NCBI GenBank assembly: GCA_022410635.1
Contig: JAJVDF010000450.1
Location: 903,701-967,700 of the forward strand
Direction: 5' to 3'
Length of the DNA: 64,000 bases
Source: Tretioscincus oriximinensis
Lineage: Eukaryota; Chordata; Lepidosauria; Squamata; Gymnophthalmidae
Shown: positions 46,831 to 58,334 of the stretch, piece after piece
Position numbering within the stretch: the stretch's first letter is position 1
How the letters are laid out: the number at the start of each line of letters is the position of its first letter
Position numbers and translations under genes: made by a program
Notes under the pieces: model-generated
Told to the model about the DNA's origin: nothing
The model's database searches: none
The model's input: the letters and a program-made list of their open reading frames with translations, nothing else

Positions 46831-47770
46831 CTATAAAGTGGAAGATACAGGCAGTTGATGAAAAAGTATGTTCATTCATAAAACTGAAATAATCGCCCAG
46901 ATGAGTAGGCCGAAAAGCGAAATGGAAACAATAGTGGAATTCCGACTTCAAAAAAGAAAAGCCATAATATCATCAATCTATATGATGTTGATGAATTTAA
47001 ATATCCGGAGACTCTCTAAAACTAGTGATAAATGGAATATGGATATCAATATAAACGACGCTGAATGGTTAAGATGGACCAGAAATATAGAGCAGATAAA
47101 ATTCTCAAAGTTTAAAGAAGTGGAGAAAAAAATCCTAAATAGATGGTACATGATGCCCAGACAAATAGCTCATATAACAGCAGCTCCTCCAAATTGTTGG
47201 CATGGATGTCCTTTACTAGGCTCATATATACATATGTGGGCGGAGTGCCCCCAATTAAGAAGATTTATAAATCTGATCTGCCAAGAATTGAAGAATATTA
47301 CAGGACTAGAATTGACACCTACGACTAAGTCCTGGATATTGAACGAAATTACAACCGCGAACACCACTCCTGACATAAAATATATATTAAAGCAAGCAAT
47401 ATATGCTGCACATATAGTAATAGCCAGAGGCTGGAAGGATAGGAGAAAATGGACGCTAACGTCTTGGTACGAATATATGGCGGAGATAATGTTATTTGAT
47501 GCTGTTCGCGATAAGAGACTCAGCTACATGTCTATAACGACTAGAGTTAAGTGGATACAGAGATGGGGTTGTATTTACTTTAAGGCCATAACAGACGACA
47601 GTAATTTACATGTTCTACTGAAAGAAATGACAGCTCTATTGGTTAATCTTAAATTAATATTTTGATCACCTATGCCGATTTTGTTTATGGTCCTATTGGG
47701 GGGAGGGGTGGGTTATTGTTTTCTGCTTTATGTATATGTATTGAAATTTCAATAAAAAATATTTTAAAAA
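46831..47770 (+). mobile_element. 5'-truncated L1 LINE, 3' end of ORF2 plus 3' UTR
   Basis: An open frame of 265 codons (46868-47665) encodes the L1 ORF2 C-terminus. It includes WYMMPRQIAHI, then the Cys/His motif C-x3-C-x7-H-x4-C (CWHGCPLLGSYIHMWAEC), then the IARGWKDRRKW region. A G-rich stretch, AATAAA and an A-rich end follow (47695-47770), as in vertebrate L1 3' UTRs. The reverse transcriptase and endonuclease are absent, so it cannot move itself. The 5' break lies between the hAT end (46822) and 46867; no clear target duplication was found. The unbroken frame suggests a fairly recent insertion. Confidence 0.88.
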
Positions 47771-48514
47771 AATCATGAGCTCATAAATTTAGTCTTGAAG
47801 TTTAAAGCTTTGAGAAGATTGTTGTGACTGCTAAAATACTAAACTGCAGCCTAAGAGTCCCTCAAGTGGTTATGAAAACTCATTGGGTAGCCTTGGTATA
47901 ATCAACTTGCCTCACAGGATGGTTGAAAAGGATAATATAAAGGAAAGCAGAGCAATGTATACAACCTTGAACTTTTCAAGAAGGAAGGAAGCACATAGGT
48001 GTCACAAACAAAATGAATGGTCTTGATGCATTTTTGTTATTCTATTCTCAAGTGTTTATTAATGCTAAACATACTGAGTAAAAGCTAAACTTCAGCAATT
48101 TTCACAGGAGGTCTTAGCTTTACCAGCATTAAATTAACAAGGTGGCATTCAGATATCACCCAACATAGTGGAATAAGATTGTATAACCCAAGATAGTCTT
48201 AGCACTGTGTTGGGGTTGCCACACATGTCCATGAAAATCTCATTGTGAAAACTGCTCATGTCCTTTTGGAAATAATTAATGTATGTGTGCAAATGGCAGC
48301 CATAAAAATCGAGGCAGAAATTGTCTAGGTTCAAATTTTTCACCCTATCGAAATACCTGGATGCCAGGCCATCGTAGAAGCAAGGTGTCTGCTATTGTAC
48401 ATGTGTTGCCCAGCATGCAATAAGTTTAGAAGAATGTTACTCTACATGTGGCTCTGTAAGTCTGGATACAGAAATTCTAGCAACGGAATGTTATAGTAAT
48501 TTGGAAATTGGCAA

Positions 48515-48632
48515 GAAAAGGGGAGGCAGCATGACCTTTCATATGTAAGTTTACTTCATAGCATCAGAAGAATTAGACTTTTCTACAAAAAGAATGTTGT
48601 CTACCTTCTTTTGTTAGTCTCGGTGCTAGAAA
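48515..48632. repeat. Possible foldback copy of the dispersed repeat
   Basis: 'CAAGAAAAGGGGAGGCAGCATG' on the left pairs loosely with 'GTTGTCTACCTTCTTTTGTTAG' on the right around a centre with 'CATCAGAAGAATTAGACTTTTC'. It resembles F1-F3 but is more decayed. Confidence 0.45.
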
Positions 48633-48895
48633 AATAGAATATCAATAAATACTGCATTAAACACAAAGCATCTGAAAGTAGCTAAGTGTTGTCTAGATGA
48701 AGCATAAGAACATTAGACCTTATTTATATCCCATGTCTTTGCCCTGTGCCAAACAGTTTATGCATTGGTATATCAATGTGAATTTTAAAGAAAGTCGCCT
48801 CGCACTGCGGGCAAGTGCTGTTCGTCTTGTTTTGACTTATTATTTTAATGTTTTATCTGACTGCTTTTTTATACAAAGAGGAATATACGCTACCA

Positions 48896-48973
48896 CACTG
48901 CTCAAAACAATTAAGGGAACACTTTAACATAACAGTGTAACACTAAATGTTCCCTTAATTGTTTTGAGGAGTA
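48896..48973. mobile_element. 78-bp palindromic Tc1/mariner-type MITE, copy 3
   Basis: Ends CTGCTCAAAACAATTAAGG and, reversed, CTCCTCAAAACAATTAAGG. The right flank is TA and the left flank CA (one mutation). The interior matches copy 2 almost base for base. Confidence 0.9.
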
Positions 48974-49646
48974 TATTTATCACTGCCTTTTGTTTATCCT
49001 CTGAGGATACGTTGTCAAAAAAAACCTTCATGTTTGTATGTTTGTCAATATTGCACTGTATTTACAGTTGATATAAGGCATCTCCTGGTCACTGGATCAC
49101 CATATACATCTCTTAAACATCATGAGAGCAAATCCTGTAAAATAAAGTTTTCAAAAGCAAATAACACCATTTGCTGCCCTCCGTATGGCTCCCTGGTTAG
49201 AAGGCCATGAAGTGTTGGTCTTCCATCCCCCACCTTGATTTTCTAGGGCAACAGCTGGGTTTACACAGCATTTTTAAGATTGTTTGGCTTGGAGTGAAGC
49301 CAGGCATACATAATTTTTCCATTATGTGCATTTGATAGATGAAGAGTTGGGTGGGTGGGAATAACTTGAAGGAGCAGATTTGTATTTTGTTAAAAGAGCC
49401 TTTTATAGAGAATATTAGTAATATAAACAGACCGAGAGAGCACTATATAATATTAGCTATATAATGGCAAGTGAATATTGCCTGGGTTTTGTAGATGAAA
49501 GAGTTAAATTCCCAAATATAAAAAAACTATATAGGTTTGCTAAAATAATTGTGATGTTTGTCCTGCAAGGAAAATAGAAATAAAAAATCATTTTNAAAAA
49601 AGATGATAATACTGAAAAGTAATTTGAAAATGCTCACTTCTGAGTG

Positions 49647-49680
49647 AATGATGATGATGATGATGATAATAATAATAAAT
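49647..49680. repeat. (GAT)n/(AAT)n microsatellite
   Basis: About six GAT units run into AAT units. Confidence 0.85.
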
Positions 49681-50055
49681 TCAGATTTTGAAAAGGAACT
49701 TTGAATGATTCCCCCAGACAATGTTCACATTTTTAGACTTTTCATGTTTATTTTCAATGAATATCAAGCATGAGAAAAGGCGAAAATTCAAAACAAGAGG
49801 GGAGACTTGATGAAGGGGATTGAATATTGCTTTATCTTTGGTTCATAATAATCAATAATGATAGGCTTGTGATATAAAGGTTTGCAGGGCTTGTGAATGA
49901 AATAGGAGATAGATAAACTGTATCATGTGGCTGAATTAACCTAAAGCAAAGATGCATCCGGTCATCACTATCAGGACTGCTTTATTCCTGAATATCCGAC
50001 TATGACAAAATAAATGATATCTGAGTGCAGTTCAAGCCAGGTACAGTATGCTTCA

Positions 50056-50359
50056 CAGGCACGGATAGCTCAGTTGCTAAGGAAACCATTTCTCATCTGG
50101 GAGATCGAGTTTCGAAGCTCTAGCAGACATGNGGAAGGGTGAGCACCTTCACTAGCCTGTAGCTCTCGCCAACCCAGCTATTCAAAAGCATGAATTGCAA
50201 GAAATTGCAACTGACTGCAAGTAGATACATGGGAACCAACACAGCCTGATGGAGAAGATAGAATGTAAGCCTTTGGGCAAAATACCCTTGTAAGCCGCTT
50301 TGAGTCCCTTTGAAAGGTGAGGAAAGCCGGGTATAAGAACCAAGTTCTTCTTCTTCTTT
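50056..50359 (+). repeat. Second tRNA-derived SINE family, copy 3
   Basis: Head 'CACGGATAGCTCAGTTGC', B-box-like GAGTTTCGAAGCTC, 'AACCCAGCTATTCAAAAGC', and tail 'GCCGCTTTGAGTCCC' with a short (TTC)n. One N at 50132. It matches the copy at 37244-37556 throughout. Confidence 0.82.
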
Positions 50360-50552
50360 AGTAAAAACATGCGTGTGGGATATTTTCCTAGTAGCCTATA
50401 TTGAGAGCTATGTTTCTGCACATGGATAAAAAGTCACAGTCAATTTGTAAGCTTTAAAAAGAAATGAATACTTTCTCAAAATGAAGTTTTCCAAAATAAT
50501 CTCTGCAGTCTGTTTCAGAATTCTTCCTTCCCTCATCACTCAGTCCCTAATA

Positions 50553-50800
50553 GAGAGCCAGTTTGGTATAGTGGTTAGAGTGTTGGACTCCTATCTGCTA
50601 GTCTCCCAGTTTGATTCCCCACTCCTCCATGAAAGCCAGCTGGGTGACCTTGGGCCAGTCACAGTTCCTTAGAACTCTCAGCCCCACCTACTTCACAGGG
50701 TGTCTGTTGTGGAGAAAGCAACAAAAGCTATGTGCACTCTTTGATTGGCTGCCCTGAGACCTTCTGGTGTCGGGCGGGATATAAGTCCAAATAAATAATA
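50553..50800 (+). repeat. tRNA-derived SINE (Sauria-SINE-like), near full length
   Basis: Begins GAGAGCCAGTTTGGTATAGTGG, contains A and B box regions, 'AGCTGGGTGACCTTGGGCCAG', 'TGTCTGTTGTGGAGAAAGC', 'TTGATTGGCTGCCCTGAGACC' and the tail 'CGGGCGGGATATAAGTCCAA'. The most complete copy of this family in the window. Confidence 0.88.
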
Positions 50801-51359
50801 TGCACATGCTACCTTTAATCTGCATCCCTTAAACTGGCAGTACCACTTTAACTTTCATGCTGCTTACCTCAAAAATAAGAAGTTTAGTCCGTATAAGAAG
50901 GCATATCCAGTTTATAGCCCAGACTGATGTCATATTCTGAGATTAGGTAATATGGTCCACCAGTATCAAAGTTGCAATGTATATCTTTTAAATTTTTTAT
51001 GAAGAATCTGGATTTTGTAATACGGTATTCCAGAGTAAGCAGAGAAATGCATTAAAAGGACTTAATTAGGATTTCTTACTCCTTTTTTGAAATATACATT
51101 TTTAAATTATTATGATTAATCTCTTGCTCTGGTTTCATTTTCAGTCATTTCGTACTACGAAGCTCCATATGTTCTTCTTCTTTATTAAAAATAGTGTGGT
51201 GAATCCTATTCAGTGCAAGAATAAGGATTGTTTGTTAATAAAAACAAATTTTGCCAGTGGCTCAACCTATACATTATCTGTATAACATCTGTCTTGTCCC
51301 TGGTCACACTTTTTAACTGTCCTCATTTCATCTTCAGTCTTTAAGAGAGATCTTAATTT

Positions 51360-51388
51360 GCCCCCCCCCCCCCCTACACACACACACA
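51360..51388. repeat. Poly-C / (CA)n tract
   Basis: A C14 run, interrupted by CT, then CA repeats. Confidence 0.85.
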
Positions 51389-51650
51389 CCTTTGGGACTG
51401 AAGATGAATGGAAGAAAATAAAGATGTGGCCACAGCTTTATGCACCTATCATGTGTGTAAATTCTTTAATTTCTAGCAACAACTAAAATCCTCTTTGTTT
51501 TTCTGGGCTTGATGATTCTTTGAGCTGGTTAGTTAATTTGAATTTGTTTTTACTGATACTTCAGAGCTGATTTTATTATTGTATTTGTTACTGGTTTTAA
51601 TTTTGTTACCCTTTCTTGAATTTATTTTTAAAAATTGTTTACATATAACG

Positions 51651-51797
51651 CAGGGATATGCAATCAGAAGCCCTCCAGATGTTCCTGAACTACAGCTCCC
51701 AGCATTCCATTCCACTCGCAGCTCAGTGACCACTTGAATGGATCGCTGGGAGTTGTAATTCAAGAACATCTGAAAGGTTACTAATTGTACACTCCTG
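51651..51797. mobile_element. hAT-type palindromic MITE just upstream of UST exon 8
   Basis: Ends CAGGGATATGCAATC and, reversed, CAGGAGTGTACAATT. Inner arms 'CCAGATGTTCCTGAACTACA' and 'GTAATTCAAGAACATCTG' are inverted. It belongs to the same type as 58335-58491 (shared 'CTCCAGATGTTCCTGAACYACA'). The flanking octamers do not match, so the duplication has decayed. It ends 57 bp before the coding exon. Confidence 0.7.
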
Positions 51798-51854
51798 GCT
51801 TTTATTTTTCCGCTCAATACTGATCAAATTCCTTCTCTTGCAAATCTCTTGCAG

Positions 51855-52141
51855 AACATAGGAAGCTTGGCAACCTAACTGTGACAGTGAAAAAGACCGT
51901 CCCTTCCCCAGAATCGTTGCAGATTCTATACCAGCGCATGAAATATGAGTACGAGTTCTATTACTACGTCAAAGAGCAATTTCACCTATTGAAGCGCAAG
52001 TTTGGACTACGATCTTTAGCCAGTAGTTCCTTTCCTAAGCCTAAATTTGTCATTCCTTCTCCTTTGGAGACTGAAGAGCCAGTAACAGAAGACGAGGAAC
52101 AAGATGATGAAAAGTGGTTGGAAGATATCTACAGAAGGTGA
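51855..52141 (+). CDS. UST: UST exon 8, C-terminus and stop
   Basis: This is the terminal coding exon. Two bases complete Glu, followed by 94 codons and TGA at 52139-52141. The acceptor is tctcttgcag. It encodes HRKLGNLTVTVKKTVPSPE... through YEYEFYYYVKEQFHLLKRKFG to an acidic tail ending DDEKWLEDIYRR. NLT is another N-glycosylation sequon. The stretch just before the acidic tail (SLASSSFPKPKFV) is the least conserved part relative to mammals, as expected for a linker. A hAT-type MITE (51651-51797) ends 57 bp before the first coding base, so it sits in or beside the branch-point region. Confidence 0.97.
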
Positions 52142-55100
52142 TGCAAGCATTGTTTTTTTCTACTGCTCAATATTTTTCCATTCCTCAAGGAACTGAATTA
52201 ATGCGTAGCAGCATTTAAAAAGACATTTTTCCCAGTCTGATCTGAGACCTCAATTTGAGAGGATTTATTCACATTAATTTTTGTTTCCTTGGCTCCATAG
52301 GATTGTAGAAGCTAGGATGTGTTTTTTAAAAAACGTCACCTCTTATTTCATAACAAGGAATGTTGACACTGTAAATATTGCTTTAGGGGATATTGTCTAG
52401 CACAATAATGAAGATCATAACAAATATCACTTGGCCGTTTTCTCAAAATGAGTCTTCTTGTGCTAGTGTTGAAGTTCAAACAAACAGGGTACTGAAGGTT
52501 GTGCCAACATAAATAAAAATATTACAGTGTTTGAATGCTAAATGCATTACCACTACACTCTTGGGCTGGAATGTCAGGCAGACTCCTGTAGTGAGGGCAT
52601 TATCTGCTGTACCACAGAAATAAGGGGAAATTTTGATGTAACTTAAGTACCTGGATGTAACAAAGTACAACAGCATTTGAATCTGATGAAATATAGAAAA
52701 GAAAATGTGAATGTTTGTTTTTTCCTCTGCTTTGGCTGTGGAAAAGATGTGGAACACAATTTTAAAAAATGTTTAAAGGAGAAAAACCTTGGGAGAAAAG
52801 CCCAGGTTTAGCCACTTTTTTCTCCCTTGTTGTTTGGCCCGTGCTCCAAACAGCTGGCTGGGCTCCAGACTTCCTGCCACATCCCTCTCTTGCTGTCCTC
52901 ATTCCCTGGCACCTGCCCAAAGAACAGGAGACTCCATGGAGATGTGGTGGGATTGTGAACTCAGCCAACTGCTTGGAACATGCTCCTTTTGTACCTGCGA
53001 TTTATGCAAGTTTGCACTTGTGCAAAACCAGTGGGTCTGCTCACAGGGTCTTCTGGCTCCTAGCAAGCCCAGAGGCTGTTACCGCTTTTGACAGTGGTGG
53101 AAGGAAATTCAAACTGGTGTCAAAAGTGACAGCAGCAACAGCAGGAGATCGCTGGCATCTCCACGCCACCCAGGCTGGGCAATGCTTGGGAGTGCTCTGG
53201 GCTCAACTGTAGGAAGCTGTACGATGAAACGATTTGGGTGGACGGAGAGGATTAGAGCCTCAGCAGGACTTCCCTCTTTGGACTTCCCACCATGGATTGG
53301 CTAGACGGAGGTTTTCATCCCTGCTTCATTCCAAAAATGCCCAATTTGCAATGGGACATTCTCACGGGACTGCTGAGTAAACATGAATTGCATTCAGCAG
53401 TGACTTCAGTTCTTTTGGGGAAATCTCCAGAAACTTCACATTGCCACCAGAACTCTACACAGTCACTGTTTTCTGCTTGGAGTAAATGAAAAAAGAGTCG
53501 GGTCAGTACAGAGTGACCCCATTTTAATTCCCGTGTACTAGGTATGTTAGGTGCCGTCTTTCCATATACCAGTATCTTATCTGGGAAGGATAGGAGGATA
53601 CTATTGGTTCTATTCAGGCCAGTGCAGAATATTTAATTTACTCATCTGTTAGTTGAAAGAACATTAATGTAATGTTGTAAATGTTTTGCCTGTTTCTGAA
53701 CTGGTTGATTTTAAGCTGAGAAAGAACCTCAGTCAGCACAGACGTTCCTCACCCAGTATGTTTTGAGCATCTGGACAAGAGAAACTTAGGTACTAAATAG
53801 CATAGCAGGAAATATATTCCATGATTTAAAAAAAATGCAGGAAAAAAGTTTACTACCGTTTCTCTGAAACGTTATATCCAGTGGCATCTGTGCAAAACAG
53901 AAAGGATTTTTGTCTGTGTAACAGGATTTTAGCTTTATTTCTTCGTCTGTGTAACCCACTTACACCAGTAATCAGATTCTGTAGAGAGAGATGGAGTTAT
54001 GAAAAGGAGGAGAGAAAGGGGAAATTGAATGAACTAAATCAGCTTGCCAGAATACCACCATTTACATCTGTCTCTTGTTCCTTGTTACGTCCTAATTTTG
54101 TGGTTCCGGTGCACTAGTTGGAAGGAATACACAAAGGAGCAGGGAGCGCAAATAGTAACTAACTAAGATGCTGCATTGTATATTTTAAGTGGTTTCTATG
54201 AAATTACATTTAAAGAGTAATGATTAGTTTACACACTGTGGAATTGTTTTGTTTTGGGAAGCAAATATTCACACTTCAGTTTTTTGTAATTATTATTATT
54301 AAATTTCATCCATGTCACAAAAGACCTAGGTCACTTAATAATTCCCTGCAATTTCACTGCTGCTTAAGCCTATTTTTATCATTCAATTTAATAATTATTC
54401 TTTTCCATAAATACTTTACAATGTTAAAAGCAACAGCTGTCTAACAATTTAATTGCTAGTTTTTAAGGATATATATTTTTGTACAAGTAACTTGGCCTCT
54501 ACACTCAGAAAGATACTTCATAAATTTATTTGTCACATAAGGTTTTGATATTCCGAACACAACAGGCCATCTATCTTTCGTGAAATAGATTTTATAATTT
54601 ACTTTAAATGATTTAGAATTTGTTAATCTTTTAACTTATTTATTATGATTTTTCAGCACATTCCAAATTCTTAAGTTACTCAGGAAAAGAGTTCATTTAA
54701 ATGATTTTTAAAAACTAATGAAAATCACAGGTTCAAGGCTTTCAACCCATATTGAGAAGCACCATTTATTATTATTTTTTAATTGGTAAGTGGGTCCATA
54801 GCAGGTAAAGAGACAGAACATATATGTAAATTAGTTTAATTGTTAAATGAAATCAGGTGTTTGAATTAACTTATTCATGGATATCTTTGATATTAAAGTA
54901 TAAAAAAGCCACCTAAACATTTCATCTGTAATCCACTGATCATTGTGTTTGGAATCTGTGCTGGGTTTTTTTCCACAGGTAATATTATGAAAAAATAGTA
55001 TTTGTTCTATTCTTCCCCAAACTATACATAAAAATTTAAAGAATTTGGAGTTTGAATCATCTAACAAATATTTGTAAGCAAACCATTATTCACTGTTTGA

Positions 55101-56800
55101 ACGCTGTTCTTCTAATGGTTTCTTCACTGTAAATTAACCCAATTGGCTCTTAATGTATGATCTCTCTGAACCAAATTTTGATCATTCAACAGGAAGGTGT
55201 GGTTATGAGAAAATAAAGGCTCCCTGTGAGATCACCACAGACTTCCATTGCCATATTTCTAAGATTATTTTTTTATTCCTTGAGTTAGTTGAGGCACGAG
55301 GCAAAAAAAATCTAACATTTTTATTTGTATAAAAATACAGTAACATCTGGAGCTCTGCTATACCGCATTGCCCTATCAATTGTGCTTATTGCTGTTGTGG
55401 AATAATTTCTGATGTGAGTACCTAATAATAATAGCTTTGATCCATACATTGCTTTCTACTAGCTTAATACAGACATGGGCATGGCAATATTTGTTCTCCA
55501 GAGTCAGTGGTCCCAGTTCCCTGGAAAATTGCAAAGCATCAATTTGTTGATAGGAGACAAATCACAGGCAAGAAATAATAGAATAAAAGGTTTAAAATGC
55601 TATGATTTCATAAATAAATTATACATTTTATGTATTTCAGGTTACTTTGGTTTGGTAATTTATCTGTTCAATCTGCTCATATTGTGAGATCTTGAATGTC
55701 TTTTATTTTTTTCAATGATTCATTTGGAATATTTTATATTCTCAGAATATCTTGTTTCTTACCTGGCATTTGTGGTAAATACATTCGTTTTTATGGCAAT
55801 TTTTGATAATCAATATCCAAAATAAAAACTGTATATTTAAAAAAAACCAGTTTCCAACTGTTGAAGATCTCACAAAAGCCTCTTACAGGTCTTGCAACAA
55901 TTGTTGCAAATACCCAGCTGGTTTACATATATTTGCAATTATAATAAAAAGAACCAGTGAATGTAAGCCGTCGCTATTACAGGAAACCTGGCATCATTGC
56001 CAGATTTCCTGTAATAGTGATATCTATGATATTCTTAATATAATCTCATATGCAGATTTTAGCTCACATCTGAAGACACCCAATGTGTTCAGATTTATAG
56101 TTTTTTTGGGGAAAGAGAAATAGTTTTGCCTTTTTGTCAAGAAAATCTTAATTGATTTTGTACTCTTGTCGATTGTCTAGCAACAGAACTTTTGAATATA
56201 ATTTAACTCCATGCAAATTAATAAAAACTTACACCACAAAAATCAATAATGCATTCTGCCTTTTTAATTATCAGTGTCATCACTTGTTATAGATTATAGT
56301 TCATTATAGTCTCACTGTTGTTTAACTGTTGATGTGTTCATCTACAATGAAATTATTTGGCGTAAGATATTAGATTGCTTTTGATCTAATATTACATAGA
56401 CAGCCAAAAGGTACTATATTTTTAAAAGGAAGAAAAACCAACATTTTTCATGAATGATTTTAAGTTGCTTTCACTGTCATGTTATCCAAATCCTCATTCA
56501 ATGAAATATAATTTCAAAGGTTTGTTGATTCTTAAACTTTAAGAAATTACAAGCTAATTTATTATTCACAATGATTAAAGTTGTGTTTCATGATGATCAA
56601 AGTTATGTCAAAACAAGGTAACTTTTGCGTAAATATGAAAATTTCAGAATTAACGCTTAACAGATTATAGAATGTTAAATGCAGATCTTAATAGAAATGT
56701 ACCTGTATGGACAAGGCTGAAATAAAATCAGTGAAAGGAAAGATAGTACTTGCAAAGAAAAGCTTCAATAAACTTTAATTTGAAAAAATAAATTGTGATT
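52142..56800 (+). other. Probable UST 3' UTR and downstream DNA
   Basis: No coding sequence or recognisable repeat dominates this stretch, in keeping with a long 3' UTR. AATAAA hexamers suitable as polyadenylation signals occur at 52512-52517, near 55582, near 56220, at 56767-56772 and at 56787-56792. I cannot say which is used. Positions 52780-53480 are distinctly GC-richer than their surroundings and contain a 147-codon open frame that I do not believe is coding. A strong hairpin lies at 55972-56019. The extent of the UTR is inferred; RNA-seq would settle it. Confidence 0.4.
55972..56019 (+). other. Near-perfect 22-bp hairpin in the presumed 3' UTR
   Basis: CGCTATTACAGGAAACCTGG (from 55972) is followed after a TCAT loop by its complement ending 56019. 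As RNA there are 20 Watson-Crick pairs and up to two more wobble or mismatched positions. It may be the core of a small decayed palindromic element, or a structured 3' UTR motif. Function unknown. Confidence 0.6.
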
Positions 56801-56874
56801 CTCCTGTTAGAACATAATTTTGTTAACTATACCAGTTAGGTAGGTGGTATCTGGAGTGGTTTCATCTGTACATA

Positions 56875-57134
56875 CCGTTTCCCCAAAAATAAGACATCCC
56901 CTGAAAAAAAGAAATAGTAGAGGTTTTGCTGAATTGCTAAACATAAGGCACCCTGGAAAGTAAGATTTAGTGAAGTTTTTGTTTGTGATGAGCTCCTCCT
57001 GGCAGCCGGAAAGTCCGTTCAACAATAAATGTGAATTCTTCATGGAAAAATGACGTCCCCTGAAAATAAGATGTAGCACAACTTTTGGAGCAAAAATTTA
57101 TACAAGACACTGTCTTATTTTCAGGGAAGCACGA
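56875..57134. mobile_element. mariner-type MITE
   Basis: Inverted ends CCGTTTCCCCAAAAATAAGA and, reversed, TCGTGCTTCCCTGAAAATAAG, with TA on each side (56873-56874 and 57135-57136). 'CCCCTGAAAATAAGATG' recurs inside (about 57057). Non-coding, 260 bp; a type seen widely in reptile genomes. Confidence 0.75.
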
Positions 57135-58334
57135 TATGTGCAGACCTATAAATAGCCAACTCTAATTGAGGAAAGAAAGTATCGCTAGGAGTATTGTTGT
57201 CAAAGCATTATCTGAAATTTCTCTGCATCTGTTGATCTTGCAGATATTTAGGGCTATGACGCCTCATCCTAATTGGTCATGGAAGTTCATTCCAAACTTC
57301 TGAAAGGCTAAATTAATCTATTCATTTTGAATCTGCAGAAAATTATGACTGTGTAATTGTGTGATTGGAGCCTTGGATAGAAAACAAGTAACTAACCCTC
57401 AGAAGGCTTTTATGATTAACCACACTGGAATTTGGAAACTCTTTCAGCAACTTTGACCTGAACTTTATTTTACAAATATCACAGTGTCAAGCACCATTTC
57501 ACATATTATCATGGAAACAGAAGAAATAATGCTGCAAACTCTTTCCATAATTTTTTAAGTCAAAGGAAAATATCCCTATCCTTATTTCCCAAGTCCTCTT
57601 CTTTCATTCTTAAGGAATATAAGAAATAAGATTTTTTTTTCAGAATAATTGTGATGTATGATAATTTTAGTTGGTTTCTTTATTTATAAAGCCTCTCCGG
57701 TGTACATAATTAGAATACATAATTATATTCAAATAAGTTGTGAATTTGAAAGAAAAGCAAAATATAAAAGTTAAAAAATACTTAAAGTGATAACAGATTT
57801 TTTTGTGTATTTATAGCATGGTATATAAAATAAAACCAGGTTTTGTAATGAAATAATACAAAAAAAATCCAGGGAAAGCAAGAAATCTCTGCAAATTTAA
57901 AAGGAGATGATTTATTGAACAAACATATTTATTAGAATATGCAAATAAATAAAAAATATTGTCAGGACTGGTGAGATTAAAGTAAATAGAATTTTTAAAA
58001 GTTAAAAAAAGAAATGATATTAATGATGCTACTGATTTTTAAAAGCATTTTTAAAGTTGCTCATGATGTCATACACATACCTTCATGAACAGATATAATT
58101 TGGTATATGATTAATTGGATACAGCTATTGTTGTATCAGTACTGATGTTACATAATGACTTGTAAAGTAATAAAAAAAAATTAAAAATCAGGATGAAAAT
58201 TACAATCAGAAGGGAATCACACGCTCCCTTCTGTATCAAGCTATGGATGTATACTACAGGTCTCTCTTGTGCATCGTAGGCCAACCTAAGGGAGGCACTC
58301 CATCCCTGGTATCCTTCATCTGTGTAGACTAGAG

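Larger units (their letters stand above)
35428..51854 (+). other. UST intron 7
   Basis: At 16.4 kb this is the longest intron in view and the richest in repeats. In order: palindromic mariner-type MITE (35851), L3-like LINE minus (36832), SINE (37244), LINE tail (37745), inverted repeat mate (38800), LINE piece (39515), foldback F2 (39936), GC-rich piece (41470), LINE tail (41720), foldback F3 (42808), Tigger-like MITE (43521), nested SINE (44520), L3-like LINE minus (45558), MITE (45904), hAT (46616), L1 tail (46831), foldback (48515), MITE (48896), GAT repeat (49647), SINEs (50056, 50553), poly-C/CA (51360), hAT MITE (51651). Nothing recognised in 35930-36830 or 40400-41460. Confidence 0.9.
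5473..52141 (+). other. UST: UST gene, exons 2-8 of 8 (uronyl 2-sulfotransferase), 5'-incomplete
   Basis: Seven exons joined in phase give about 325 residues that I recognise as the lumenal catalytic part of uronyl 2-sulfotransferase. This is a Golgi type II membrane enzyme that moves sulfate from PAPS to the 2-O position of iduronic or glucuronic acid in dermatan/chondroitin sulfate. Seen in order: a short stem with an NST sequon, a GKCGSRT motif (5' PAPS-binding loop), RHVHF (the catalytic histidine region by analogy with HS2ST1), RDPISRF (3'-phosphate-binding motif), a Cys-rich segment, and an acidic C-terminus ending WLEDIYRR. HS2ST1 is excluded by the GKCGSRT loop and the acidic tail. 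The human protein is about 406 residues, so roughly 80 N-terminal residues (exon 1 with the membrane anchor) lie upstream. The six complete introns are 5.7, 5.0, 5.7, 11.2, 1.6 and 16.4 kb. No frameshift or internal stop is seen. Confidence 0.97.

Noticed and set aside
46868..47665. Host gene of 265 codons
   Set aside because: The translation is the L1 ORF2 C-terminus with its Cys/His motif and it is followed by an L1-style 3' UTR and A-rich end.
51651..51797. Alternative last exon or conserved element upstream of exon 8
   Set aside because: The apparent structure is explained by a palindromic hAT MITE related to the one at 58335-58491.
52769..53212. 147-codon open frame after the UST stop
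   Set aside because: No recognisable domain, no splice or homology support, overlapping frames open by GC content, and it sits where the UST 3' UTR should be.
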